A DNA stretch of 59,053 bases from Streptomyces sp. GKU 895 (GTDB lineage: Bacteria > Actinomycetota > Actinomycetes > Streptomycetales > Streptomycetaceae). Position numbers and translations under genes: made by a program. Of this stretch, positions 52,853 through 59,053 are shown piece after piece. The stretch lies in NCBI GenBank assembly GCA_002027195.1, contig MWJO01000042.1, forward strand, positions 1 to 59,053. Direction: 5' to 3'. How positions within the stretch are numbered: the first letter of the stretch is position 1; each line of letters opens with the position of its first letter. The notes beneath the pieces were generated by a model, which was not told where the DNA came from, made no database searches, and was given only the letters and a program-made list of their open reading frames with translations.

Positions 52853-53170
52853 ATGGGCCCTGTGACGTCACCCGCTCCCGTAGAGATCGAACGCACCGAG
52901 TCGGCGGAAGAGGTCTTCGCCGTCCCCGAGCCGGACGTCCCCTGGGTCACGATCGTCCACAACGACCCGGTCAACCTCATGAGCTACGTGACCTATGTCT
53001 TCCAGACCTACTTCGGGTACACGAAGGACAAGGCCACCAAACTGATGCTCGACGTCCACCACAAGGGCCGGGCGGTCGTCTCCAGCGGAACCCGCGAGGA
53101 GATGGAGCGCGACGTGCAGGCGATGCACGGCTACGGACTGTGGGCCACCCTCCAGCAGGACCGGAAGTAG
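52853..53170 (+). CDS. clpS: ATP-dependent Clp protease adaptor ClpS
   Basis: A 105-aa adaptor delivering N-degron substrates to ClpAP/ClpCP. The N-terminal ~30 residues are flexible and acidic. The conserved core includes VPWVTIVHNDPVNLMSYVTYVF (the substrate pocket Asn-Asp-Pro) and LMLDVHHKGRAVVSSGTRE. GGAG at 52838-52841 supports ATG 52853; GTG 52862 is an alternative. It is followed after 11 bp by the DUF2017 gene, a conserved actinobacterial pairing. Confidence 0.95.
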   Translation: MGPVTSPAPVEIERTESAEEVFAVPEPDVPWVTIVHNDPVNLMSYVTYVFQTYFGYTKDKATKLMLDVHHKGRAVVSSGTREEMERDVQAMHGYGLWATLQQDRK

Positions 53171-53181
53171 CGATCCCTGAC

Positions 53182-53783
53182 ATGCCAGGCACCTTCGAAC
53201 CGCTCCCCGGCGGCGGCGCAGCCGTCGCCCTCGACGACGTCGAGATCTCCATCATCCGGTCGCTGGCCGTCCAGCTCCTGGAGCTCATCGGCCCCGGACC
53301 CGGCGAGGACGCCCCGGACGACCCGCTCGCCGAGCTCTTCGCCGAGGGGCCGAGCGAACCGCCCGCCGACCCGGTGCTCAAGCGGCTCTTCCCGGACGCC
53401 TACAGCGACCCCGAGGGCACCCCTGAGGCCAAGGAGGCCGAGGAGCAGCGCGCGTACTCGTCCGAGTTCCGCCGCTACACCGAGAACGACCTCAGGGCCG
53501 GCAAGCGCGACAACGCCCTCGCGGTGATCCGCACCCTGGACGCGCTGCGTCCGGTGGACGACGGCGGGGCGGTGCTGAAGCTGTCGGTGGAGGAGTCCCG
53601 GCAGTGGCTCAGCTCCCTCAACGACCTGCGCCTCGCGATCGGTTCGCGACTGGAGATCACGACGAGGAGGACACGGACCTCCTCTACCGGCTGCCGGACG
53701 AGGATCCGCGCAAGCCGATGGTGATGGCGTATCTGTGGCTGGGCGGGTTGCAGGAGACGCTGGTCTCGACGCTTCTGCCGTAG
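53182..53783 (+). CDS. DUF2017 protein, downstream partner of clpS (frameshifted)
   Basis: About 200 aa corrected. It is an actinobacterial helical protein almost always next to clpS, possibly linked to ClpS function, though the role is unproven. Recognisable parts are LDDVEISIIRSLAVQLLELI, AYSSEFRRYTENDLRAGKRDN, and LSVEESRQWLSSLNDLRLAIG. The frame breaks at about 53662: one more C restores EITDEEDTDLLYRLP and the family C-terminus MAYLWLGGLQETLV. Without correction the protein ends early at 53724. Confidence 0.85.
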
Positions 53784-54107
53784 TTTGTGACGGTTTTGTG
53801 TTCGCTCAGCGGACGCTCAAATCCGGATAACGATCGCGTCACCGCGACGGTCTCGTATGCCCGTCCAGGCGGCCTTTTGTCCGCTTCTCCCTGTGCTCTG
53901 GGTCACATCTCGCACAGGTGATCAATATTGCGGCCGTGATAAATCTTCACGACCGCCCGACGAACACCACCCGCATGTTCGCTCGGGTGCGCCACCAGCC
54001 GGTAACCACCGGCCAGGCAGAAAAACTCCAGTATCCGGGGGGATCGAGAACCGGTCCGAGGCCGACGAGAGGCCGAGGTTCGGTATGGAGAAAGGCGCAC
54101 CACACAC
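53784..54107. other. Intergenic region before the amino acid permease
   Basis: 324 bp, AT-richer than its surroundings. It holds the CRP-like site at 53892-53907, an AT-rich stretch near 53925-53950 that may contain a -10 box, and the ribosome site GGAGAAAGG at 54087-54095. No gene is seen. Confidence 0.5.
53892..53907. promoter_or_regulatory. CRP-like palindrome upstream of the amino acid permease
   Basis: TGTGCTCTGGGTCACA matches the TGTGA-N6-TCACA consensus of the CRP family with one mismatch. It lies about 200 bp before the permease start. Streptomycetes have a Crp, but the E. coli consensus is only a guide here. Confidence 0.4.
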
Positions 54108-55547
54108 ATGACCTCCGCTCAGGTCGACAAGGGTCCGGAGAACACCTCCGGCACCTCCGAAGAGGGTTACGAGCGCGGCCTCGGCAGTCGCCAGGTCCAG
54201 ATGATCGCGATCGGCGGCGCCATCGGCGTCGGTCTGTTCCTCAACGCCGGGGCGAACATCGCCAAGGCGGGTCCGAGCCTCATCCTGATGTACGCCCTCG
54301 CCGGCGTGATCATCTTCTTCATCATGCGCGCCCTCGGCGAGCTGCTCCTCTACCGCCCGGTCTCCGGCTCCTTCGCCGAGTACTCCCGCGAGTTCCTGGG
54401 CCCGTTCTTCGGCTACTTCACCGGCTGGACCTACTGGCTGATGTGGGTCGTCACCGGCATGGCCGAGCTGACCGCCGCCGCGATCTACATCCACTACTGG
54501 TTCCCGGACATCCCGCAGTGGGTGACGGCCCTGGTGTTCCTGGTCGTCCTCTTCACGGCCAACCTGATCTCGGTGAAGCTGTTCGGCGAGATCGAGTTCT
54601 GGGCGTCCATGATCAAGGTCACCGCCCTCATCGGCATGATCGTGATCGGTCTCGGCGTCCTCACCTTCGGCTTCAGCAACGCCGGTGACACCGCCGCCGT
54701 CTCCAACCTGTGGGAGTTCGACGGCTTCTTCCCGCACGGCATCGGCTCGTCCCTGATGACCCTGCAGGGCGTGATGTTCGCCTACCTCGCCGTCGAGCTG
54801 GTCGGGGTGACGGCCGGTGAGTCGGAGAACCCCGAGAAGACGCTGCCGAAGGCGATCAACACCCTGCCCTGGCGCATCGCGCTCTTCTACGTCGGTGCCC
54901 TCACCGTCATCCTGTGCGTGGTGAAGTGGACCGAGTTCAGCGAGGGCGTCAGCCCGTTCGTCAAGGCGTTCGCGATGATCGGCATCCCCGCCGGAGCCGG
55001 CATCGTCAACTTCGTCGTCCTCACCGCGGCCCTGTCCTCCTGCAACTCGGGCATGTACTCCACCGGCCGGATGCTGCGGAACCTGGCCGACAGCGGTGAG
55101 GCCCCCGCGGTCTTCAGCAAGCTGTCCTCCACCAAGACCCCGGCCCTCGGCATCACCGTCTCCGTGCTCTTCATGGGCATCGGCGTGGTCCTGAACTACG
55201 TCGTCCCCGAGAAGGCGTTCGGCTACGTCACCTCGGTGGCCGTCGGCGCCGGCATCTGGACCTGGCTCATGATCCTCGTCAGCCACGTCCTCTACCGCCG
55301 CGCGGTCGAGGCGGGCCGGCTCCCCGCCTCCTCCTTCCCGGCGCCGGGCGGCGCGGTGGGCTCCTGGATCGCCATCGTGTTCCTGCTCTTCGTGACCGGC
55401 CTGATCGCGAAGGACTCCGAGTCCCGGATCAGCCTGTACGTGCTCGGCGTGTGGGCCGTCGCCCTCGGCATCGGCTGGGTGGCGCTGAAGAGCCGCAATC
55501 CGCAGATCGCCGAACGCCGCGAGCCGGAGTTCGAGAAGGTCGGCTGA
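54108..55547 (+). CDS. Amino acid permease (APC superfamily, AAT family)
   Basis: A 479-aa transporter with 12 hydrophobic segments. The AAT signature is visible: an N-terminal GLGSRQVQMIAIGGAIGVGLFL, then GPSLILMYALAGVIIFFIMRALGEL and FTGWTYWLMWV. Relatives include the GabP, CycA, AnsP and ProY permeases; amino acid specificity cannot be set from sequence. It imports with protons across the cytoplasmic membrane. A terminator follows at 55624-55660. A CRP-like palindrome upstream hints at catabolite control. Confidence 0.93.
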   Translation: MTSAQVDKGPENTSGTSEEGYERGLGSRQVQMIAIGGAIGVGLFLNAGANIAKAGPSLILMYALAGVIIFFIMRALGELLLYRPVSGSFAEYSREFLGPFFGYFTGWTYWLMWVVTGMAELTAAAIYIHYWFPDIPQWVTALVFLVVLFTANLISVKLFGEIEFWASMIKVTALIGMIVIGLGVLTFGFSNAGDTAAVSNLWEFDGFFPHGIGSSLMTLQGVMFAYLAVELVGVTAGESENPEKTLPKAINTLPWRIALFYVGALTVILCVVKWTEFSEGVSPFVKAFAMIGIPAGAGIVNFVVLTAALSSCNSGMYSTGRMLRNLADSGEAPAVFSKLSSTKTPALGITVSVLFMGIGVVLNYVVPEKAFGYVTSVAVGAGIWTWLMILVSHVLYRRAVEAGRLPASSFPAPGGAVGSWIAIVFLLFVTGLIAKDSESRISLYVLGVWAVALGIGWVALKSRNPQIAERREPEFEKVG

Positions 55548-55623
55548 CCACCCCCCGAGGACGTCCAGCCCAGGGAGTTTTCGTGGAACCCCCTGTCGCT
55601 GCCGCTCAAGGCGTCCGGCATAT

Positions 55624-55660
55624 GGGCTGCCCCGTACCACCTGTCGGTACGGGGCGGCCC
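55624..55660 (+). terminator. Terminator after the amino acid permease
   Basis: A 15-bp stem, GGGCTGCCCCGTACC pairing with GGTACGGGGCGGCCC with one G-U wobble around a 7-nt loop, immediately upstream of the JAMM gene. It isolates the permease transcript from the cysteine genes. Confidence 0.85.
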
Positions 55661-55680
55661 GTCTGCTTATCCTGACGGAC

Positions 55681-56103
55681 ATGCTGACCATCACCCAGGC
55701 CCTCGTCGACCAGATCGTCGCGCACGCGCGCAAGGACCACCCCGACGAGGCGTGCGGCGTCGTCGCGGGCCCGGCCGGATCGGACCGCCCCGAGCGGTTC
55801 ATCCCGATGCTGAACGCGGCCATGTCGCCCACGTTCTACGAGTTCGACTCCGGCGACCTGCTCAAGCTCTACCGCGAGATGGACGACCGCGACGAGGAGC
55901 CGGTGGTCATCTACCACTCCCACACCGCGACCGAGGCCTACCCCTCGCGCACCGACATCTCCTACGCCAACGAGCCCGGCGCCCACTACGTCCTCGTCTC
56001 GACCGCCGACACCGACGGACTCGGCGACTTCCAGTTCCGCTCCTACCGCATCGTCGACGGCGAGGTCACCGAGGAGGACGTGGAGATCGTCGAGGCATAC
56101 TGA
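55681..56103 (+). CDS. mec: JAMM/Mov34 metalloprotease, Mec-like
   Basis: A 140-aa zinc isopeptidase-fold protein. The JAMM motif is complete: H79-S-H81-x7-S89-x2-D92 (YHSHTATEAYPSRTD) plus an upstream glutamate in DEACGVVAG. In M. tuberculosis a homologue (Mec) releases cysteine from CysO-cysteine. The nearby CysO-like and CysM genes support the same role here. It may also remove the two residues beyond the CysO Gly-Gly (inference). It starts at ATG 55681, 21 bp after the terminator, with little leader. Confidence 0.92.
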   Translation: MLTITQALVDQIVAHARKDHPDEACGVVAGPAGSDRPERFIPMLNAAMSPTFYEFDSGDLLKLYREMDDRDEEPVVIYHSHTATEAYPSRTDISYANEPGAHYVLVSTADTDGLGDFQFRSYRIVDGEVTEEDVEIVEAY

Positions 56104-56140
56104 TCACCGTACGCCCGACCAACTCGGCGGATCGGAGACG

Positions 56141-57166
56141 GTGTTGACGCGACGGCCGCACGGACAGCGCCCCACGATCGAGGACGTCGCCCGCCGGTCG
56201 GGGGTGTCCCGATCCACGGTCTCGCGGGTGATCAACGGCGAGCCGAAGGTGCGAGCCGAGGTCGTCGAAGAGGTCCGGCGGGTCATCGCCGAACTCGGCT
56301 ACGTCCCCAACCAGGCGGCCCGCCAGCTGGTCACCCACCGCACGGGAGCCGTCGCGGTCGTCGCCGACCAGCCGGACGGCCGCCTCTTCCTCGACCCGTT
56401 CTTCGACTGCCTCCTGCGCGGCATCCGCCGTGAACTCGCCCGGCACGGCGCCCAAGCCGTCCTGCTCTTCCTGGACGAGCCCGACGACCTCGCCCGCGTG
56501 GCCGACTACCTGGGCGGTGGCCATGTCGACGGCGCGATCCTGTTCTCCCTGCACCCCGGCGGCCGCCTGCACGGCATGACCGACCGCCTCGACATCCCCG
56601 CCGTCTTCGGCGGCCGCCCGCTCCTGCCCGACGGCGACACCGTGCGCCGCCCACCCCTACGTCGACGGTGACAACCGCGGCGGCGCCCGTCTGGCCGTCC
56701 GGCACCTCGTCTCGGCCGGCCGCCGCCGCATCGCCACCGTCGACCGGCCCCCACGACCAGGAGCACTCCGCCGCCGAACGCCTCGCCGGCTACCGCGACG
56801 TCCTGCCCGACGCCCCGCCCGAACTCGTGGAGCGCGCCGACTACACCCGGCAGGGCGCGCCCGCGCCATGGCCGCGCTGCTCGACCGGTGCCCCGACCTG
56901 GACGCCGTCTCGCCGCCTCCGACCTCATGGCCGCCGGCGCCCTGGACGTCCTGCGGGAACACGGCCGCCGGGTACCGGACGACGTGGCCGTCGTCGGCTT
57001 CGACGACCTCACCGAGATCGCCGAGTCCACCGACCCGCCGCTGACCACCGTCCACCAGGACGTCGCCGAGATGGGCCGGCTGCTGGCCCGGCTGCTGTTC
57101 GACCCGGCGACGGAGCCGGCCGCGGTCGTCGTACCCACCCGACTGACGGTACGAGCGTCCGCCTGA
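56141..57166 (+). CDS. LacI-family transcriptional regulator (four indels)
   Basis: About 341 aa when corrected. The N-terminal HTH is intact: TIEDVARRSGVSRSTVSRVINGEPKV. The ligand-binding domain is then broken by four single-base changes: extra C at about 56651 and about 56745, missing base at about 56862 and about 56907. Correcting them gives a continuous PYVDGDNRGGARLAV...GYRDVLPDAPPELVERADYTRQG...DLDAVFAASDLMAAGAL...DVAVVGFDDL. They cancel in number, so start and stop share one frame. Start GTG 56141 or TTG 56144, after GGAG. A LacI protein binds a sugar or nucleoside; the link to the flanking cysteine genes is unclear. Confidence 0.82.
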
Positions 57167-57254
57167 GCTGTGCCGTCTCAGCTTCCGGCCGGAATCCGTC
57201 CATCATGTGGGATCACACTCCGGGACCCGGACCGGGAATCGATACGATGACCGC

Positions 57255-57350
57255 ATGGTTTCCCACGACGTGAGCGAGAAGACGCCGGGCACGCTGCTCG
57301 TGGCGCGGCTGCACGTCGACCTGTGCAGGCTCGCCAGCGCCATCTGTTGA
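57255..57350 (+). CDS. Cysteine-containing leader peptide
   Basis: A 31-codon open frame ATG to TGA, with product ending LVARLHVDLCRLASAIC. The two cysteine codons fall in the last eight residues and the final sense codon is TGT. The VDLCR(L/V)ASA(I/L)C ending is the pattern of the actinobacterial leader peptides found upstream of sulfur and cysteine genes. It lies 110 bp before the CysO start. Ribosome stalling at Cys codons when cysteine is scarce could open translation of cysO-cysM; that mechanism is known for actinobacterial cysteine uORFs and is inferred here. Confidence 0.75.
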   Translation: MVSHDVSEKTPGTLLVARLHVDLCRLASAIC

Positions 57351-57460
57351 CGCTGCTCCCTGCCGCCGTACGGCTGTGAGCCGCGGCGCCACTCACCTCT
57401 GCTGTTCTGCGCTGCCGCGCGCCCACCGACCCGAACACCATCCGACAGGAGCCCGCAACC

Positions 57461-57739
57461 ATGGCCATCGAGGTCCGCATCCCGACCATCCTCCGCACGT
57501 ACACCGACGGCCAGAAGGCCGTGGAGGGCACCGGGGACACCCTCGCCGAGCTCTTCACCGACCTCGAGACCCGGCACGCGGGCATCCAGGCCCGGATCGT
57601 GGACGGCGGCGAGCTGCGCCGGTTCGTCAACGTCTACCTCAACGACGAGGACGTCCGCTTCCTCGAGGGCATCAACACCAAGCTCGCCGACGGCGACAAC
57701 GTCACCATCCTGCCGGCCGTGGCCGGCGGCATGGCCTGA
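57461..57739 (+). CDS. cysO: CysO-like sulfur carrier protein (MoaD/ThiS fold)
   Basis: A 92-aa ubiquitin-like sulfur carrier. The fold is marked by IEVRIPTILRTYTDG, then RRFVNVYLNDEDVRFLEG and NVTILPAVAGG. The C-terminal Gly-Gly (89-90) would carry the thiocarboxylate that CysM uses to make cysteine. Two further residues, Met-Ala, follow Gly-Gly, so activation should need proteolytic trimming; the Mec-like JAMM protease is the obvious candidate. AGGAG lies nine bases before the ATG. cysM follows 6 bp after the stop. Confidence 0.92.
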   Translation: MAIEVRIPTILRTYTDGQKAVEGTGDTLAELFTDLETRHAGIQARIVDGGELRRFVNVYLNDEDVRFLEGINTKLADGDNVTILPAVAGGMA

Positions 57740-57745
57740 TCGTCG

Positions 57746-58696
57746 ATGCGTTACGACTCCCCGCTGGCCGCGGTGGGCAACACCCCTCTGGTGCGCCTGC
57801 CGCGGCTCTCGCCGTCCGCCGACGTCCGCATCTGGGCCAAGCTGGAGGACCGCAACCCCACCGGCTCGGTCAAGGACCGCCCGGCCCTGCACATGATCGA
57901 GCAGGCGGAGAAGGACGGCCGGCTGACACCGGGCTGCACGATCCTGGAGCCGACGTCCGGCAACACCGGCATCTCCCTCGCCATGGCCGCCAAGCTCAAG
58001 GGCTACCGCATCGTCTGCGTCATGCCCGAGAACACCTCGCAGGAACGCCGGGACCTGCTCGGCATGTGGGGCGCCGAGATCATCTCCTCCCCGGCCGCGG
58101 GAGGCTCCAACACCGCCGTACGCGTCGCCAAGGAGCTGTCCGCCGAGCGCCCCGACTGGGTGATGCTCTACCAGTACGGCAACCCGGACAACGCGGGCGC
58201 CCACTACGCCACGACCGGCCCGGAGATCCTCACCGACCTCCCCTCGATCACCCACTTCGTCGCGGGCCTCGGTACCACCGGCACCCTGATGGGCGTCGGC
58301 CGCTACCTGCGCGAGCACAAGCCGGACGTGAAGATCGTCGCCGCCGAGCCGCGCTACGACGACCTGGTCTACGGCCTGCGCAACCTCGACGAGGGCTTCG
58401 TCCCCGAGCTGTACGACGCCTCCGTCCTCACCACCCGCTTCTCGGTCGGCTCCGCCGACGCGGTCACCCGCACCCGCGAACTCCTCCAGCAGGAGGGCAT
58501 CTTCGCGGGCGTCTCCACGGGCGCCGCACTGCACGCCGCGATCGGCGTCGGAAGGAAGGCCGTCAAGGCGGGGGAGAGCGCCGACATCGTCTTCGTCGTC
58601 GCGGACGGCGGTTGGAAGTACCTGTCGACGGGCGTGTACACGGCGGCAACGACGGAGGAAGCGATCGAGACGCTCCAGGGCCAGCTCTGGGCGTGA
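57746..58696 (+). CDS. cysM: Cysteine synthase CysM (O-phosphoserine/CysO type)
   Basis: A 316-aa fold-type II PLP enzyme. PLP Lys43 is in NPTGSVKDR, with EPTSGNTGISLAM, a PENTSQERRDLL stretch and GLGTTGTLMGVGRYL. Together with CysO it makes cysteine: a mycobacterial-type enzyme takes O-phosphoserine and CysO-thiocarboxylate, and the CysO neighbour favours this over the O-acetylserine route. It has no ribosome site of its own and starts 6 bp after the cysO stop, so translation is probably coupled. Confidence 0.94.
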   Translation: MRYDSPLAAVGNTPLVRLPRLSPSADVRIWAKLEDRNPTGSVKDRPALHMIEQAEKDGRLTPGCTILEPTSGNTGISLAMAAKLKGYRIVCVMPENTSQERRDLLGMWGAEIISSPAAGGSNTAVRVAKELSAERPDWVMLYQYGNPDNAGAHYATTGPEILTDLPSITHFVAGLGTTGTLMGVGRYLREHKPDVKIVAAEPRYDDLVYGLRNLDEGFVPELYDASVLTTRFSVGSADAVTRTRELLQQEGIFAGVSTGAALHAAIGVGRKAVKAGESADIVFVVADGGWKYLSTGVYTAATTEEAIETLQGQLWA

Positions 58697-58700
58697 CCCG

Positions 58701-59053
58701 CTAAGTGGCGAGGTGACGGACCTGGTCCCACAGGACCGGGTCCACCACCCCCACCCGGCGCCGGAAGTCCCACACCGGCACCTCGCGCAGCTCGTCCGTC
58801 TCCAGGAAGCTCGCGCGCCCGTGGGCATCACCCACGGAACCCGGCGGCAGCGGAATGACACCCGCCCGCTCGTCGTGGTACTTGCTGGTGATCTTCGCGA
58901 CGACCGCCCGCCGCCCGTGCACCGCCAGCACCAGACACGGCCGGTCCTTCGCACCCGGCCCGTCCTCGTAGGGCACGACCGCCCACCAGATCTCCGCGGG
59001 CCGCGGCCGCGCCCCAGCACCCCGGCCCCCCGGCCGTCCCGGCGGCCGCGTAC
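58701..59053 (-). CDS. PemK/MazF-like protein (5' end beyond the window)
   Basis: A partial reading frame open to the window edge. The region IWWAVVPYEDGPGAK, then RPCLVLAV and AVVAKITSKYH, is the N-terminal part of a PemK/MazF fold. Residues upstream of it are Pro/Arg/Gly-rich. A GTG at 58976 would start after EIWWAV and lose the first strand, so the real start is further upstream, outside the window. MazF-type proteins are RNases of toxin-antitoxin pairs; no antitoxin is visible, and core actinobacterial homologues are often solitary. It is convergent with cysM. Confidence 0.75.
   Translation of the reverse strand, partial: TRPPGRPGGRGAGARPRPAEIWWAVVPYEDGPGAKDRPCLVLAVHGRRAVVAKITSKYHDERAGVIPLPPGSVGDAHGRASFLETDELREVPVWDFRRRVGVVDPVLWDQVRHLAT

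Noticed and set aside
53922..55832. 636-residue frame antisense to the amino acid permease
   Set aside because: Shadow frame; hydrophilic mirror of a 12-segment transporter and crosses two terminators.

Overview
This is a GC-rich actinobacterial chromosome segment, almost certainly Streptomyces. Codon third positions are overwhelmingly G/C, GTG starts and 4-bp ATGA/GTGA overlaps are common, and lineage markers are present (an SsgA-like sporulation protein, an ECF sigma/ZAS anti-sigma pair, DUF2510-RDD and DUF3039 proteins, a NnaR-type HemD-wHTH regulator). From memory, the gene order matches the S. coelicolor block running from about SCO2959 (narK) down to SCO2910 (cysM). It is therefore mostly conserved core chromosome, with a few lineage-specific changes.

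Layout. 0-7 kb: a Pro/Gln-tailed membrane protein; nitrate transporter narK and regulator nnaR; a DUF1772 membrane protein; a CGNR zinc-finger protein; sigU-rsuA. 7-14.6 kb: a HelD-like RNA polymerase-associated ATPase with a 103-bp MITE at its stop codon; a structured RNA with a terminator; an NAD malic enzyme with an ACT domain; HU; convergent murA; YqgE; DUF3039. 14.6-22 kb: a DasR-type dre site, the scar of a deleted sugar ABC transporter, a GH20 hexosaminidase, and a four-gene molybdenum hydroxylase operon ending in a 40-aa membrane protein. 22-26.3 kb: a duplicated SUKH-4-like protein, a matrixin/propeller protein with a partner, a small secreted protein and tRNA-Cys. 26.5-33 kb: an MFS exporter, a Phd/Doc-like toxin-antitoxin pair, a DEAH helicase, an IclR regulator, a secreted Lon-like protease and an ArsR-type repressor. 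33-44.3 kb: a quaternary-amine ABC importer; an AsnC regulator divergent from hppD; a TagC-like protein; a three-gene cobalt-type nitrile hydratase set with split beta subunit; a TPR protein; a GlcD-type FAD oxidase; ssgG. 44.5-59 kb: two RDD proteins; a secreted M6 metalloprotease; the NAD salvage pair pncB-pncA; clpS-DUF2017; an amino acid permease; then a cysteine-biosynthesis region (JAMM protease, LacI regulator, cysteine-containing leader peptide, CysO-like carrier, cysM); and a PemK/MazF-like gene cut by the window edge.

Two points affect how the annotation should be read. First, at least 17 single-base indels, mostly at C or G runs, break otherwise well-conserved genes (nnaR, the Fe-S and Mo hydroxylase subunits, MFS, IclR, TagC-like, TPR, DUF2017, LacI and others). 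They look like sequencing errors rather than gene decay, so broken genes are listed as one CDS spanning the break. Second, the less ordinary biology lies in the structured RNA before the malic enzyme, the ABC-transporter deletion scar, the split nitrile hydratase, the repeat-rich extension of the Fe-S subunit, the SUKH-4/metalloprotease neighbourhood, and the cysteine leader peptide with a CysO that carries two residues beyond its Gly-Gly.
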